The notes beneath the pieces are model-generated. The model was given only the letters and a program-made list of their open reading frames with translations, was not told the origin of the DNA and made no database searches. Of a stretch of DNA of 64,000 nucleotides, positions 1 to 7,978 are shown piece by piece. Position 1 is the stretch's first letter. Every line of letters starts with the position of its first letter. Source of the DNA: Bradyrhizobium sp. SRS-191 (GTDB lineage: Bacteria > Pseudomonadota > Alphaproteobacteria > Rhizobiales > Xanthobacteraceae); contig NZ_JANBVS010000013.1 of the NCBI RefSeq assembly GCF_024586915.1, positions 157,305 to 221,304 on the forward strand, in the 5' to 3' direction. A program made the position numbers and the translations under genes.

Positions 1-2058
1 CTCAGCTACGATGCCGACAATTGGGGCAAGAGCGTGCCGTTCGGCCGCGATTGCGGCCATACGCTGACCTACACGCCGAACGGCATCGCCACGATCGACT
101 GGCAGCCGGGTCAGCCCGGCGTCCGCATCAAGGGCCTGATCGACGGCTCCGACCAGCCGGCGCTCGGCGACTACAAGCTCGATTCCGTGCCGTCGCAGAT
201 GCCGGACGGCCGCGGCGTCATCGCGCTGACCGCGAGCGGGACCACCAGGAGCCTGCGCTATCTGCCGATCTCGGTGCCGCTGGCCGATGTCGCCAATGCC
301 TGGATGTACATGGAGAGCGCGGCCGACCAGCAGGCCTTCCTGCGCGATCGCGCCTTGTTCCGGCCGCTGCCGGCGATGGATCAGCTGTTCAAGCTCTACG
401 ACACCGAATCCTATCAATGCGGCGCGCCCGACACGCGGGTGCCGACGCGGCCTTATTTCGTCACGACCGACCTGTTCTGGGAATTGTACAGCGCGGCGTT
501 CGACGGGCTGTTCATCATCCTCGAGCGCGAGCAGGCGGGACCTGCCTTCGCGCGCTTCGTCGCCGCTGCCGATGCGGAGCTTGCCAAGCGCCATCCGGGC
601 AGCCGCATGGCCAAGGCGTTCGCCGCGGCGCATGCGGTGCTCGAAGGTCGCAGCGAGTCCAATGCGGAAGCGCGCCTGATCGTGGCGGCCCGCGGCTCGG
701 AGCAGTCGCTGGCGCTCGAGGGGCCGCTCGACTTTGCGCAGTTCAAGCCGCGCGGGCACTACACGACCGATGCGCAGAAGCGCTATTTCGGCGCGGTGCG
801 CTACCTCAGTGCGCTGCCGCTGTCGGCCGAGGACACCGCGATGCTGCGTGGCCTCGATGCGGCCGTCGGCAAGGCTGCGACGGACTGGATCGCGGTGTAC
901 CGGCCGTTCATCGCCTCGTCGCGGCTCGATCTGGTCTGGGGCGGCGCCGCCTCGACGATCGCCTCGCATCCGGACACGCGCGGCACGCGGCTGTTTCCGC
1001 TGTCCTGGGGCTGGGACAATGAGGCGCTCGACAATGTCGTCGATCATGCCGAGCGGCCGGAGGCCGAGCGCATCAAATCCCGCGACGGTGGCTCGCGCCT
1101 GTTGCCGTCGGGTCTCGACTTCGCCGCCATCGCCGGCAACCGATTGGCGGGCGAGTTGCTCAGCCGCGACATCGCGAGCTATCCCAATCTCGGCAACCGC
1201 ATCGCGGCGGTGCGGCAGCGCTTTGCAGCTGCCGGCGGCAAATCGCGCAGCGGTCTCTACGATGCCTGGATCGCGGCGCTGGCCACGCAATGGGCCGACA
1301 GCACGACGACATCGGAGGTCGCGGGGCCGGTGTGGAACGCCAAGCGCCTGCAGACGGGCCTCGCTTCCTGGGCGACGCTGCGCCACGCCACGGTGCTGGT
1401 CAACGACAAGACCGTGGCCGAATGCGGCGAGGGCGGCTTCGAGGCGATCCTGATGCAGCCGCCGCGCGGCTATGTCGAGCCCGATCCCGCGAGCTTCGCG
1501 GCGATCGCCGATCTGTTCGAGTCCACCATCGCGATGGTGCGGGACAGCCGCACGATCGCGGCGGATCCCGCAGCCAGCGGGCGGCTGCGCGACGGCATCA
1601 TCCGCCGCCTGACCGAGTCTCGCGACAACATCCGGAAATATCAGCGTATCGCCGAGAAGGAGTTGAAAGGCGAGACGCTGAGTGCCGAGGACTACAAGCT
1701 CATCCAATATGTCGGCCGGGCCGCCGAGCACAATTTCCTGATCTTCTCCAGCCTGTCGAACCCGCAATATGCGCTGTCCAACCCCGATCCGATGATGAAG
1801 GTGGTCGACGTCGCCGACGCGCCAGGGGGAACGCGCGAGCTCGGCGTCGGCCGGCCGCTCGAATGGGACCAGATCGTTCCGCACAACGGCCGCTCGGAGA
1901 TCGTCAAGGGCGGCGTCTACTCCTACTACGAGTTTGCCTCGCCGCAGCCGCTCGATGATGCCCAGTGGCGCAAGATGGTCGATGCGCAGCCACGGCCGGA
2001 CTGGGTCGCGCGGCATCTCTCCGCGAACGCGCTGTCGTGTCCGGCGCGTCAGCCGTGA
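1..2058 (+). CDS. DUF3160 family protein, 5' end missing
   Basis: The frame is open from the first base, so the start codon lies outside the window; 685 residues are visible. I assign it to the DUF3160 family from two family-like stretches: RPYFVTTDLFWELY near visible residue 150, and GVYSYYEFASPQPLDDAQWR about 45 residues from the C-terminus. Proteins of this family are usually large and exported, with no established biochemical role; the signal peptide would be in the missing part. The stop codon overlaps the next start by one base (TGATG at 2056-2060), so it is probably translated together with the CapA-like gene. The family assignment is from recalled sequence patterns; the cellular role is unknown. 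Confidence 0.85.
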   Translation, partial: LSYDADNWGKSVPFGRDCGHTLTYTPNGIATIDWQPGQPGVRIKGLIDGSDQPALGDYKLDSVPSQMPDGRGVIALTASGTTRSLRYLPISVPLADVANAWMYMESAADQQAFLRDRALFRPLPAMDQLFKLYDTESYQCGAPDTRVPTRPYFVTTDLFWELYSAAFDGLFIILEREQAGPAFARFVAAADAELAKRHPGSRMAKAFAAAHAVLEGRSESNAEARLIVAARGSEQSLALEGPLDFAQFKPRGHYTTDAQKRYFGAVRYLSALPLSAEDTAMLRGLDAAVGKAATDWIAVYRPFIASSRLDLVWGGAASTIASHPDTRGTRLFPLSWGWDNEALDNVVDHAERPEAERIKSRDGGSRLLPSGLDFAAIAGNRLAGELLSRDIASYPNLGNRIAAVRQRFAAAGGKSRSGLYDAWIAALATQWADSTTTSEVAGPVWNAKRLQTGLASWATLRHATVLVNDKTVAECGEGGFEAILMQPPRGYVEPDPASFAAIADLFESTIAMVRDSRTIAADPAASGRLRDGIIRRLTESRDNIRKYQRIAEKELKGETLSAEDYKLIQYVGRAAEHNFLIFSSLSNPQYALSNPDPMMKVVDVADAPGGTRELGVGRPLEWDQIVPHNGRSEIVKGGVYSYYEFASPQPLDDAQWRKMVDAQPRPDWVARHLSANALSCPARQP

Positions 2059-3482
2059 TGCGTGCCCTGCTGGCGCTGCTGCTCACGTTGGCCGGCGTGG
2101 CGGCGGCACAGGCGGCGGATGCCGATACAGCGCGGCTGCTGTTCACCGGCGACATCATGCTGTCGCGCCAGGTGGCGCGGGAGATTGCCGCGCGGGGCGG
2201 CCTGTCGCCGTGGCATGGCCTGCGCGACGTGCTGCGGAGCGCCGATCTCGTCGTCGGCAATTTCGAGGGCACGGTCGGCGGAGCCGACGCGTGCGATGCG
2301 CCGAAGGAGCTGTGCTTCGCGGTCGATCCGCACCTCGTGCCGCTGCTCAAGGACGCCGGCTTCACGGCGCTCGGCATCGCCAACAATCATTCGAGCGATC
2401 TCGGCGCCGCCGGGCGCAAGGCGACGCGCGAGGCGCTGCAGGCCGCCGGGCTCGGCGCGATCGGCTCGGCGGAGTCTCCGGCCTTCGCCAAGGTGGGTGG
2501 CCGCACGCTGGCGCTGATCAGCCTCAATCTCGTTGCTGGCCGCGACGGCCAGATCGACCGCGTCCCGTCCTGGCAGGTGGCGCAGCAGCTGCGGCTGGCG
2601 CGCGCGCTGGGAGACTGGGTGATCGTCTCGGTGCATTGGGGCAAGGAGCTTGCCGACTGGGTGGTGCCGGAGCAGGAGGCCGCGGCAAAATGGCTGGTCG
2701 CGCAGGGCGCCGACCTGATCATCGGCGCGCATCCGCATGTCGTGCAGCCGCCGGCCTGCGTCGACGGCAAGCCGGTGTTCTACTCGCTCGGCAACCACGT
2801 GTTCGACCAGAAATATCCGCAGACCAAGCGCGGCCTGATCGCTGATTGCGAGATCAAGGGCGATCGACTGACCTGCGGCGGTCTGCCGACCAGGACGCCC
2901 GATGGCTCGGCCTATCCCGCCTGGGCGGCGGCGCAGGACCAGCCACCGGCTACGCTCGCGCAATGCCCCGTCAAGGCAAACGCGCCGCTGCGCGTGGCGG
3001 GCCAGGCGATCGGTCCCTGGATCCGCGACGGTGAGATCGCCTCGGACCGGCTCGTGCTCGAAGGCCGCGGCGAGGCGAACCGCTGGCGCACGCCGCCGCG
3101 CGCGCTGCTGTCAGCCGAGGCCGGACGTCTCGTGGCCGATCAGCCGCCGCTGCTGTTCACGCTCGAGCGCCATGCCTCGCCGATCGACGGCGAGGACGGC
3201 CCGCGGCCCTACGTCTACGAGGTCACCGCCCATGGCCTGGTGGCGAAATGGCGCGGCTCGGCGCTGGCCTGGCCGCTGCTCGATGCGGTGCTGATCGCCG
3301 ATGACGCCGGGCAATCCTATCTGTGCGCCCTGCATCGCGGCGATTCCTTCATCATGCTGGATACGGCGAAGCCGTCAGCCACGCGGACGCAGGTCTATGC
3401 CTGGAACGGCTTCGGCTTCACCGGCGTGAACGACGACGCGCTTGCGGCGCGTTGCGCGGGGCGCTTCGACCTCGGCGGCTGA
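2058..3482 (+). CDS. CapA-like (PGA_cap) metallophosphatase-fold protein, exported
   Basis: This 474-residue protein starts MRALLALLLTLAGVAAAQA, a clear signal peptide, so it acts outside the cytoplasmic membrane. The mature part carries the CapA/YwtB motif series in order: LLFTGDIMLSR (about 27-37), VVGNFEGTV, GIANNHSSDLG, VSVHWGKE and GAHPHVVQ. These are the metal- and substrate-site motifs of the PGA_cap branch of calcineurin-like phosphoesterases, known from poly-gamma-glutamate capsule loci. About 170 further C-terminal residues follow the catalytic domain. I chose the ATG at 2058 because it overlaps the previous stop and gives the signal peptide; an in-frame upstream start at 1965 would hide it. 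No polyglutamate synthetase genes are nearby, so its substrate is unknown. Confidence 0.85.
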   Translation: MRALLALLLTLAGVAAAQAADADTARLLFTGDIMLSRQVAREIAARGGLSPWHGLRDVLRSADLVVGNFEGTVGGADACDAPKELCFAVDPHLVPLLKDAGFTALGIANNHSSDLGAAGRKATREALQAAGLGAIGSAESPAFAKVGGRTLALISLNLVAGRDGQIDRVPSWQVAQQLRLARALGDWVIVSVHWGKELADWVVPEQEAAAKWLVAQGADLIIGAHPHVVQPPACVDGKPVFYSLGNHVFDQKYPQTKRGLIADCEIKGDRLTCGGLPTRTPDGSAYPAWAAAQDQPPATLAQCPVKANAPLRVAGQAIGPWIRDGEIASDRLVLEGRGEANRWRTPPRALLSAEAGRLVADQPPLLFTLERHASPIDGEDGPRPYVYEVTAHGLVAKWRGSALAWPLLDAVLIADDAGQSYLCALHRGDSFIMLDTAKPSATRTQVYAWNGFGFTGVNDDALAARCAGRFDLGG

Positions 3483-3540
3483 GCAGGCATCCGCGGCTTG
3501 GATCGCATCGTCGCGGCGACAGCGATCTGGACGGAGCGCG

Positions 3541-3996
3541 TCACGCGCCGGCTTTGCCGTCGTCGAGCAGCTTGGCCACGCGACGCAGCGCGAGCTGATA
3601 GCCTTGAGTGCCCAGGCCCGCGATCACGCCGTCGGCGCGCTTGGAGACGAAGGAGTGGTGGCGGAATTCCTCGCGCTTGTGCACGTTGGAAATGTGCACC
3701 TCGATGACTACGCCGTCGAACGCGTTCAACGCGTCGAGGATCGCGACCGACGTGTGGGTGAACGCGGCCGGATTGATGACGATGCCGCCGGCGGTCTCAC
3801 GCGCCTCGTGGATCCAGTCGATCAGCTCATATTCGCGGTTCGACTGGTGGAAGCGGATCTCCAGCCCAAGCTCGGTCGCGAGCGACCGGCAGTCCCGCTC
3901 CACATCGGCCAGGGTCTCATGGCCATAGATCTGCGGCTGGCGCTTGCCCAGCAGGTTCAGGTTGGGGCCGTTGAGAACGTAGACGAGGCGGCTCAT
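3541..3996 (-). CDS. aroQ: type II 3-dehydroquinate dehydratase
   Basis: At 151 residues this is the normal size for a type II dehydroquinase, the cytoplasmic dodecameric enzyme that dehydrates 3-dehydroquinate to 3-dehydroshikimate in the shikimate pathway. The N-terminus VLNGPNLNLLGKRQPQIYG is the family signature, with the catalytic Tyr in QIYG. NREYELIDWIHEA, NPAAFTHTSVAILDAL and EVHISNVHKREEFRHHS supply the other active-site segments, including the flexible-loop Arg and the conserved His residues. It is convergent with the CapA-like gene and reads away from the chemoreceptor gene, so it appears to be a single-gene unit. accB/accC, which follow aroQ in many bacteria, are not present here. 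Confidence 0.97.
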   Translation of the reverse strand: MSRLVYVLNGPNLNLLGKRQPQIYGHETLADVERDCRSLATELGLEIRFHQSNREYELIDWIHEARETAGGIVINPAAFTHTSVAILDALNAFDGVVIEVHISNVHKREEFRHHSFVSKRADGVIAGLGTQGYQLALRRVAKLLDDGKAGA

Positions 3997-4177
3997 GCGA
4001 GAACTCCAATCGGCCGGGGCGCAAGGACCTTCACCGCCTGCAGCTTAAGGACGGGTTTCGGATTGCGCGATGGCGCTCGAGGCCGACAATTGCATCAAGT
4101 GGGGGCCGTCTGCCAGCGCCTTTCGCGGGGCAGGGGATAAGTCGGCCGCCCCTGAGCGTCTCGATCGGCACCCTGAA

Positions 4178-4208
4178 CGAAAAGAGCCCCGCCGGTCGGC
4201 GGGGCCCT
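4178..4208 (-). terminator. intrinsic terminator after the chemoreceptor gene
   Basis: On the minus strand an 8-bp perfect GC stem (plus-strand arms GCCCCGCC at 4186-4193 and GGCGGGGC at 4198-4205, 4-nt loop) is followed by a short U-run, seen on the plus strand as AAAA just left of the stem. It lies about 45 bp past the stop codon of the chemoreceptor gene. Confidence 0.75.
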
Positions 4209-4253
4209 TGTCAGCTGCGGTCAGGGAATTTGCCGTCTGCCCGACGTGGCGGC

Positions 4254-6446
4254 TCAGCTGGCGCGGACAGAGCCGAGGAACTTGCTCACCTCGTCCTTGA
4301 GCCGGCCGCTGTCCCGCGACAGCAGCTTCGCCGCCGACAGCACCTCGGAGGAGGCTGTGCCGGTCTGTGTCGCGCCGCGCTGGACGTCGGTGATGTTCGA
4401 CGAGACCTGCTGCGTGCCCTGGGCAGCCTGCTGCACGTTGCGTGAGATTTCCTGCGTCGCGGCGCCCTGTTCCTCGACCGCGGCCGCGATCGTCGCCGAG
4501 ATCTCCGACAGCCGCTCGATCGTGTCACTGATCTCGCGGATCGCGGCGACCGACTCCTGAGTCGCGGTCTGAATGCCCGCGATCTGCTGGCCGATGTCGC
4601 CGGTCGCCTTCGCCGTCTGCTCGGCGAGCGCCTTGACCTCGGTGGCGACGACGGCGAAGCCGCGGCCGGCATCGCCGGCCCGCGCGGCCTCGATCGTCGC
4701 GTTGAGCGCGAGCAGATTGGTCTGGCCGGCGATGCTGTTGATCAGCTCGACGACGTCGCCGATCCGCGCCGCGGCCTTGGAGAGCTCGCCGACGCGGCCC
4801 GTGGTGCTCCGCGCCTGGGTCACGGCCTCGTTCGCCATCTGGGCGGATTGTTGCACCCGGCGGCTGATCTCGGTGACCGACGACGCCATTTCCTCGGTCG
4901 CCGACGCCACCGATTGCACATTGGTCGATGCCTGCTCCGAGGCGACCGCCACCGTCGTGGCGAGCTTCTCGGCCTGGTCCGCGGTCGTGGTCAGCATGCC
5001 CGCCGACGTCTCGAGCGTGTGCGAAGCGGCCGAGACCGTCTCGACGATGCCGCCCACCGAGGCCTCGAACTGATCCGCCATCACGTTCATGGCCCGCCGG
5101 CGCTCCGCATCCGCGGCCGCCTGATCCTCCGCACGCTGGGCGATGCTGCGCTTGAGGTCGCCCTGCATCGCCTTCAGCGATGTCGCGAGCGCGCCGACCT
5201 CGTCGGCCTGCTCGATCGTCAGGTTCTGGTTGAAATCGCCCTTGGCGATGCCGTTGGCGAAGACAGCGCAATCCTGGATCGGACGAGCGATGCTGCGTGC
5301 CGCCACGGCGATCAGGAAGATCGCGAGCGCGGTGATCGCGATGCCGACTCCGAGCTGCCAGACCGTGTTGGTGGTGGAGCGGCCGCTGAGCGAGGCGTCG
5401 AGCTGCTGCGCCGAGGCCAGCACGACATTGCGCGGAATCGAGATCACGACCGACCACGGCGTGTCGGTCAGGCCGAGACGGATCGGCGCGTAGATGTCGA
5501 TGTTGGCGACGTTGGGATCATCCTGAACCGTTCCCTTGCCGCTGCGGACGATGGCTGCGCTGTCGGCCCAGCGCGGATCCGCTGCCGCCGCACCCTTGCC
5601 GATGACGTCATGATCGGCGCTGTCGGCAACGACGAGGCCGGTGTCGTTGAGGATCACGACCTTGCCCTTGCCGCCGAACAGCGAGGCGTTCATCTTGGTC
5701 GCGAGCGTCTGGACGAAATCGAGATTGTAGTCGGCGCCGGCGAGGCCGCGGAATTTGCCGTCGATCATCACGGGCACGGACATCGTGGCCAGAAACACCG
5801 GCTTGCCCTGAACGATGTAGGGCAGCGGTCCGAGGATGTTCTCCTTACCCGTGCTGCTTGGGTTGATGTACCAGGCGCCCTTCACGAGGCCGTTCTGATG
5901 ACGCTCGCTGCTGTCATATTCGACCAGCGGCTGGACTGCGATGGCGCCGCCGGCGCTGCGCGTCCAATACGGCAGGAAGCGGCCGGTCTGATCGGAGCCG
6001 GCCTCCTTGCGTCCCTTGAAGGCGGCGTCATTGCCGTCGAGCGCGCCGGGCTCCCAGGCCGAGTAGGTGCCGTTGAAAGCCGGGTTGAGCTCCAGCACGC
6101 GGCGCAGAACGGCGTTGAGCTGGGTGCGGCGCGTAGCGGCGTCGATCCCGCTCTTGTCGTCCGCCAGCACCGCGAAGGAATGCGCCATCGTGCGGGCCGC
6201 ATCGAAGCCGACCTCCAGCTCGGCCTTGATGACGTTGGCCTCGGCGGCCGCCCGGTTCATCAGGCTTTCCTTGGTCTGTTGATCGACCAGCTGCATCACC
6301 TCGCGGTTGACGAACTGATTCATGCTCTGCGTCGAGAACAGTCCATAGCCGATCAGGACGACGCAGGTGAGGACGAGGCAGACGCCCGCGATCAGGGCGA
6401 TCTTGGTCTGGATGGAGCGGATGGCCGCAAAGGATGTCAGTCGCAT
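4254..6446 (-). CDS. methyl-accepting chemotaxis protein with periplasmic Cache domain
   Basis: This 730-residue receptor has a first membrane segment at about 13-38, a long periplasmic region to about 370 that looks like a double Cache domain (YSAWEPGALDG, GRFLPYWTR, PVMIDGKFRGLAGADYNLDF), a second membrane segment (GVGIAITALAIFLIAVAA), a HAMP linker and a cytoplasmic signalling hairpin. The hairpin tip IAGQTNLLALNATIEAARAG is the region that contacts CheA and CheW. Ligands of Cache receptors are often amino or organic acids, but nothing here identifies the ligand. I chose the ATG at 6446, which gives a normal MCP N-terminus, over an upstream in-frame GTG at 6518. No che genes are nearby, so it would feed a chemotaxis system encoded elsewhere. 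A terminator follows the stop codon. Confidence 0.95.
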   Translation of the reverse strand: MRLTSFAAIRSIQTKIALIAGVCLVLTCVVLIGYGLFSTQSMNQFVNREVMQLVDQQTKESLMNRAAAEANVIKAELEVGFDAARTMAHSFAVLADDKSGIDAATRRTQLNAVLRRVLELNPAFNGTYSAWEPGALDGNDAAFKGRKEAGSDQTGRFLPYWTRSAGGAIAVQPLVEYDSSERHQNGLVKGAWYINPSSTGKENILGPLPYIVQGKPVFLATMSVPVMIDGKFRGLAGADYNLDFVQTLATKMNASLFGGKGKVVILNDTGLVVADSADHDVIGKGAAAADPRWADSAAIVRSGKGTVQDDPNVANIDIYAPIRLGLTDTPWSVVISIPRNVVLASAQQLDASLSGRSTTNTVWQLGVGIAITALAIFLIAVAARSIARPIQDCAVFANGIAKGDFNQNLTIEQADEVGALATSLKAMQGDLKRSIAQRAEDQAAADAERRRAMNVMADQFEASVGGIVETVSAASHTLETSAGMLTTTADQAEKLATTVAVASEQASTNVQSVASATEEMASSVTEISRRVQQSAQMANEAVTQARSTTGRVGELSKAAARIGDVVELINSIAGQTNLLALNATIEAARAGDAGRGFAVVATEVKALAEQTAKATGDIGQQIAGIQTATQESVAAIREISDTIERLSEISATIAAAVEEQGAATQEISRNVQQAAQGTQQVSSNITDVQRGATQTGTASSEVLSAAKLLSRDSGRLKDEVSKFLGSVRAS

Positions 6447-6590
6447 GGTTCTCTCTCTCTTGATCTTCCGTCGCGTGACCGAACCTTGGCGGGTGCGACG
6501 GGCGCATGCGGGAACCATCCGGAACCGGGATTAACGCGCTTTGAGGAACTCCGCCCGTAGATCAGTTCGCCCCTTCGTTTCGCGCGCCTT

Positions 6591-6610
6591 GTGTCGCAGC
6601 CTTGCGACAC
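6591..6610. promoter_or_regulatory. dyad GTGTCGCA-N4-TGCGACAC
   Basis: Perfect 8-bp inverted repeat with a 4-bp centre (GCCT). The same half-sites recur at 7863-7880, upstream of aldB, and in shortened form at 10762-10779, upstream of the Rieske gene. It lies 209-228 bp before the start of the GAF-Fis regulator and 145 bp before the divergent receptor gene. The likely role is binding of a Fis-type HTH regulator, perhaps the neighbouring one. Confidence 0.55.
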
Positions 6611-6733
6611 CCGGTAATCATCCGGAAACGCGAAGGTTGCGGCAATCATATGATACACGCAAACGGGGGTGGCGCTGCCGCAGGCGATGTGTTGCGGCGA
6701 ATCGTTCGCAAGGCCGGCTTGCCGCCCGTTGCT

Positions 6734-6762
6734 TGACCTCGGTCAAACCGGAGTGCTGTATT
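6734..6762 (+). promoter_or_regulatory. sigma-70-like promoter for the GAF-Fis regulator
   Basis: TTGACC (6734-6739), a 17-bp spacer and CTGTAT (6757-6762) sit 56 bp before the regulator start codon. The -35 box lies inside a palindrome TTGACCTCGGTCAA (6734-6747), which could be an operator. No experimental support. Confidence 0.45.
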
Positions 6763-6818
6763 GGCCCTAACATAGCGCCAAACAAGACTGCGGCTGGGAG
6801 AAGGCCAGGAGGAGTGAC

Positions 6819-7841
6819 ATGCGGCCCTCGCGCGGGAGTGCGCATTCCGATCGCGTGCTGGATGCTGTCGCCAAGGGCGAGTCCAAAGGAGACGCCAAGG
6901 GAGACGCCAAGGCCGATCTCAAGGACGATGCCACCAGCAGTCCGGCGGTGTCGGCGCTGGCGGCGTCATGGCGCCGCTCCGGCCATCTTCATGCGCTCGA
7001 TCCTGCGGCACATGCGCCTCCCCCTCGCTTGACGGCGATGGAGATTGCGGTGGCGCGCGAGCGTGTCGGGCGGCTGCTGGCGATCGCGCAGGCGAGCCTC
7101 GACCGGCTGTTTCACGCCGTCGGCGGCGTCGGCTGCTCGGTGCTGCTGGCCGATGCCGACGGCACCGTGCTCGACCGCCGCGGCGCCCGCGGCGACGACG
7201 CGACCTTCGAATCCTGGGGGCTGTGGACCGGCGCGGTGTGGAGCGAACGCCATGAGGGCACCAACGCGATCGGCACCTGCCTGGTCGAGAAACGGCCGCT
7301 GACCATCGACCGCGACCAGCATTACCTCACCCGCAATTCCCGGCTGTTCTGCACGACCGCGCCGATCTTCGACGAGCATGGCCAGCTCAGGGCGGCGCTG
7401 GACGTGTCGTCGTGCCGGACCGATCTCACCGAGGGCTTCGGCCGCCTGATTGCCACCACGGTGGCCGATGCAGCGCGCCTCATCGAGGCGGAGAATTTCC
7501 GCCAGGCGTTTCCGCAGGCGCGCATCGTGCTGACGCCGGATACTGAGCGCGAGATCAACTCGCTGCTCGCGGTCGACAGCAACGATCTCGTGGTCGGCGC
7601 CACGCGCGCGGCGCGCCGCGTGCTCGGTCTGTCGCCGCAGGCTCTGGCGCGCCCGGTGCCGGCAAGCGACCTGATCAGGGGCGCGCGCAGCGTGAGCGAC
7701 GACATCGATGCGGCCGAGCGCGCCGTGCTGACGCGTGCGCTGGCGCGCGCCGGCGGCAACGTCTCGAAGGCCGCCAAGGAGCTCGACATGTCGCGCGCCA
7801 CGTTGCACCGGAAGATGAAGCGGCTCGGGCTCGAGCGCTGA
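6819..7841 (+). CDS. GAF-Fis transcriptional regulator without AAA+ domain (AcoR-like ends only)
   Basis: A 340-residue regulator with a strong Shine-Dalgarno (AGGAGG, 6807-6812). Residues 20-36 are a low-complexity GESKGDAKGDAKADLK run. About 85-225 form a GAF-like sensor resembling that of AcoR (WSERHEGTNAIGTCLVEKRP; LFCTTAPIFDEHGQLRAALD). Residues 298-337 are a Fis-type helix-turn-helix (RALARAGGNVSKAAKELDMS). In AcoR-type activators a sigma-54-interacting AAA+ domain with a GAFTGA loop lies between these parts; here only about 70 residues do. It therefore cannot itself remodel sigma-54 holoenzyme and probably acts at sigma-70 promoters or as a repressor. The adjacent aldehyde dehydrogenase gene on the same strand is its most likely target. 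The ligand is unknown. Confidence 0.88.
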   Translation: MRPSRGSAHSDRVLDAVAKGESKGDAKGDAKADLKDDATSSPAVSALAASWRRSGHLHALDPAAHAPPPRLTAMEIAVARERVGRLLAIAQASLDRLFHAVGGVGCSVLLADADGTVLDRRGARGDDATFESWGLWTGAVWSERHEGTNAIGTCLVEKRPLTIDRDQHYLTRNSRLFCTTAPIFDEHGQLRAALDVSSCRTDLTEGFGRLIATTVADAARLIEAENFRQAFPQARIVLTPDTEREINSLLAVDSNDLVVGATRAARRVLGLSPQALARPVPASDLIRGARSVSDDIDAAERAVLTRALARAGGNVSKAAKELDMSRATLHRKMKRLGLER

Positions 7842-7862
7842 GAAACGATTTGCCGGCGACCT

Positions 7863-7880
7863 TGTCGCAGAACTGCGACA
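7863..7880. promoter_or_regulatory. dyad TGTCGCAG-AA-CTGCGACA upstream of aldB
   Basis: Perfect 18-bp inverted repeat, 22 bp past the regulator stop codon and 98 bp before the aldB start. It has the same half-sites as 6591-6610. The placement fits a regulator binding site for the dehydrogenase gene. Confidence 0.55.
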
Positions 7881-7978
7881 CTTCCGGCGACGCGCCGCCG
7901 CCGCCCACTGGTCTGCAAACCCTGTTTGACGGAGCCTCTCCCCAACGCCGTGTGCATCGGCGTGTATGGGAGAGACAA

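Larger units (their letters stand above)
6447..6818. other. divergent intergenic region between receptor and GAF-Fis regulator
   Basis: This 372-bp region between divergent genes holds no credible coding sequence. It contains a 20-bp dyad (6591-6610) and a sigma-70-like promoter for the regulator (6734-6762), both listed separately. No clear promoter for the receptor was identified. Confidence 0.7.

Noticed and set aside
4848..6560. 570-residue plus-strand frame opposite the chemoreceptor gene
   Set aside because: Arg/Asp/His-rich shadow composition without domains; the minus strand encodes a complete MCP.
6591..7880. NifA enhancer sites at 6591 and 7863
   Set aside because: Spacing is TGT-N12-ACA, not N10, and no -24/-12 promoter was found downstream; only the site at 10763 fits.
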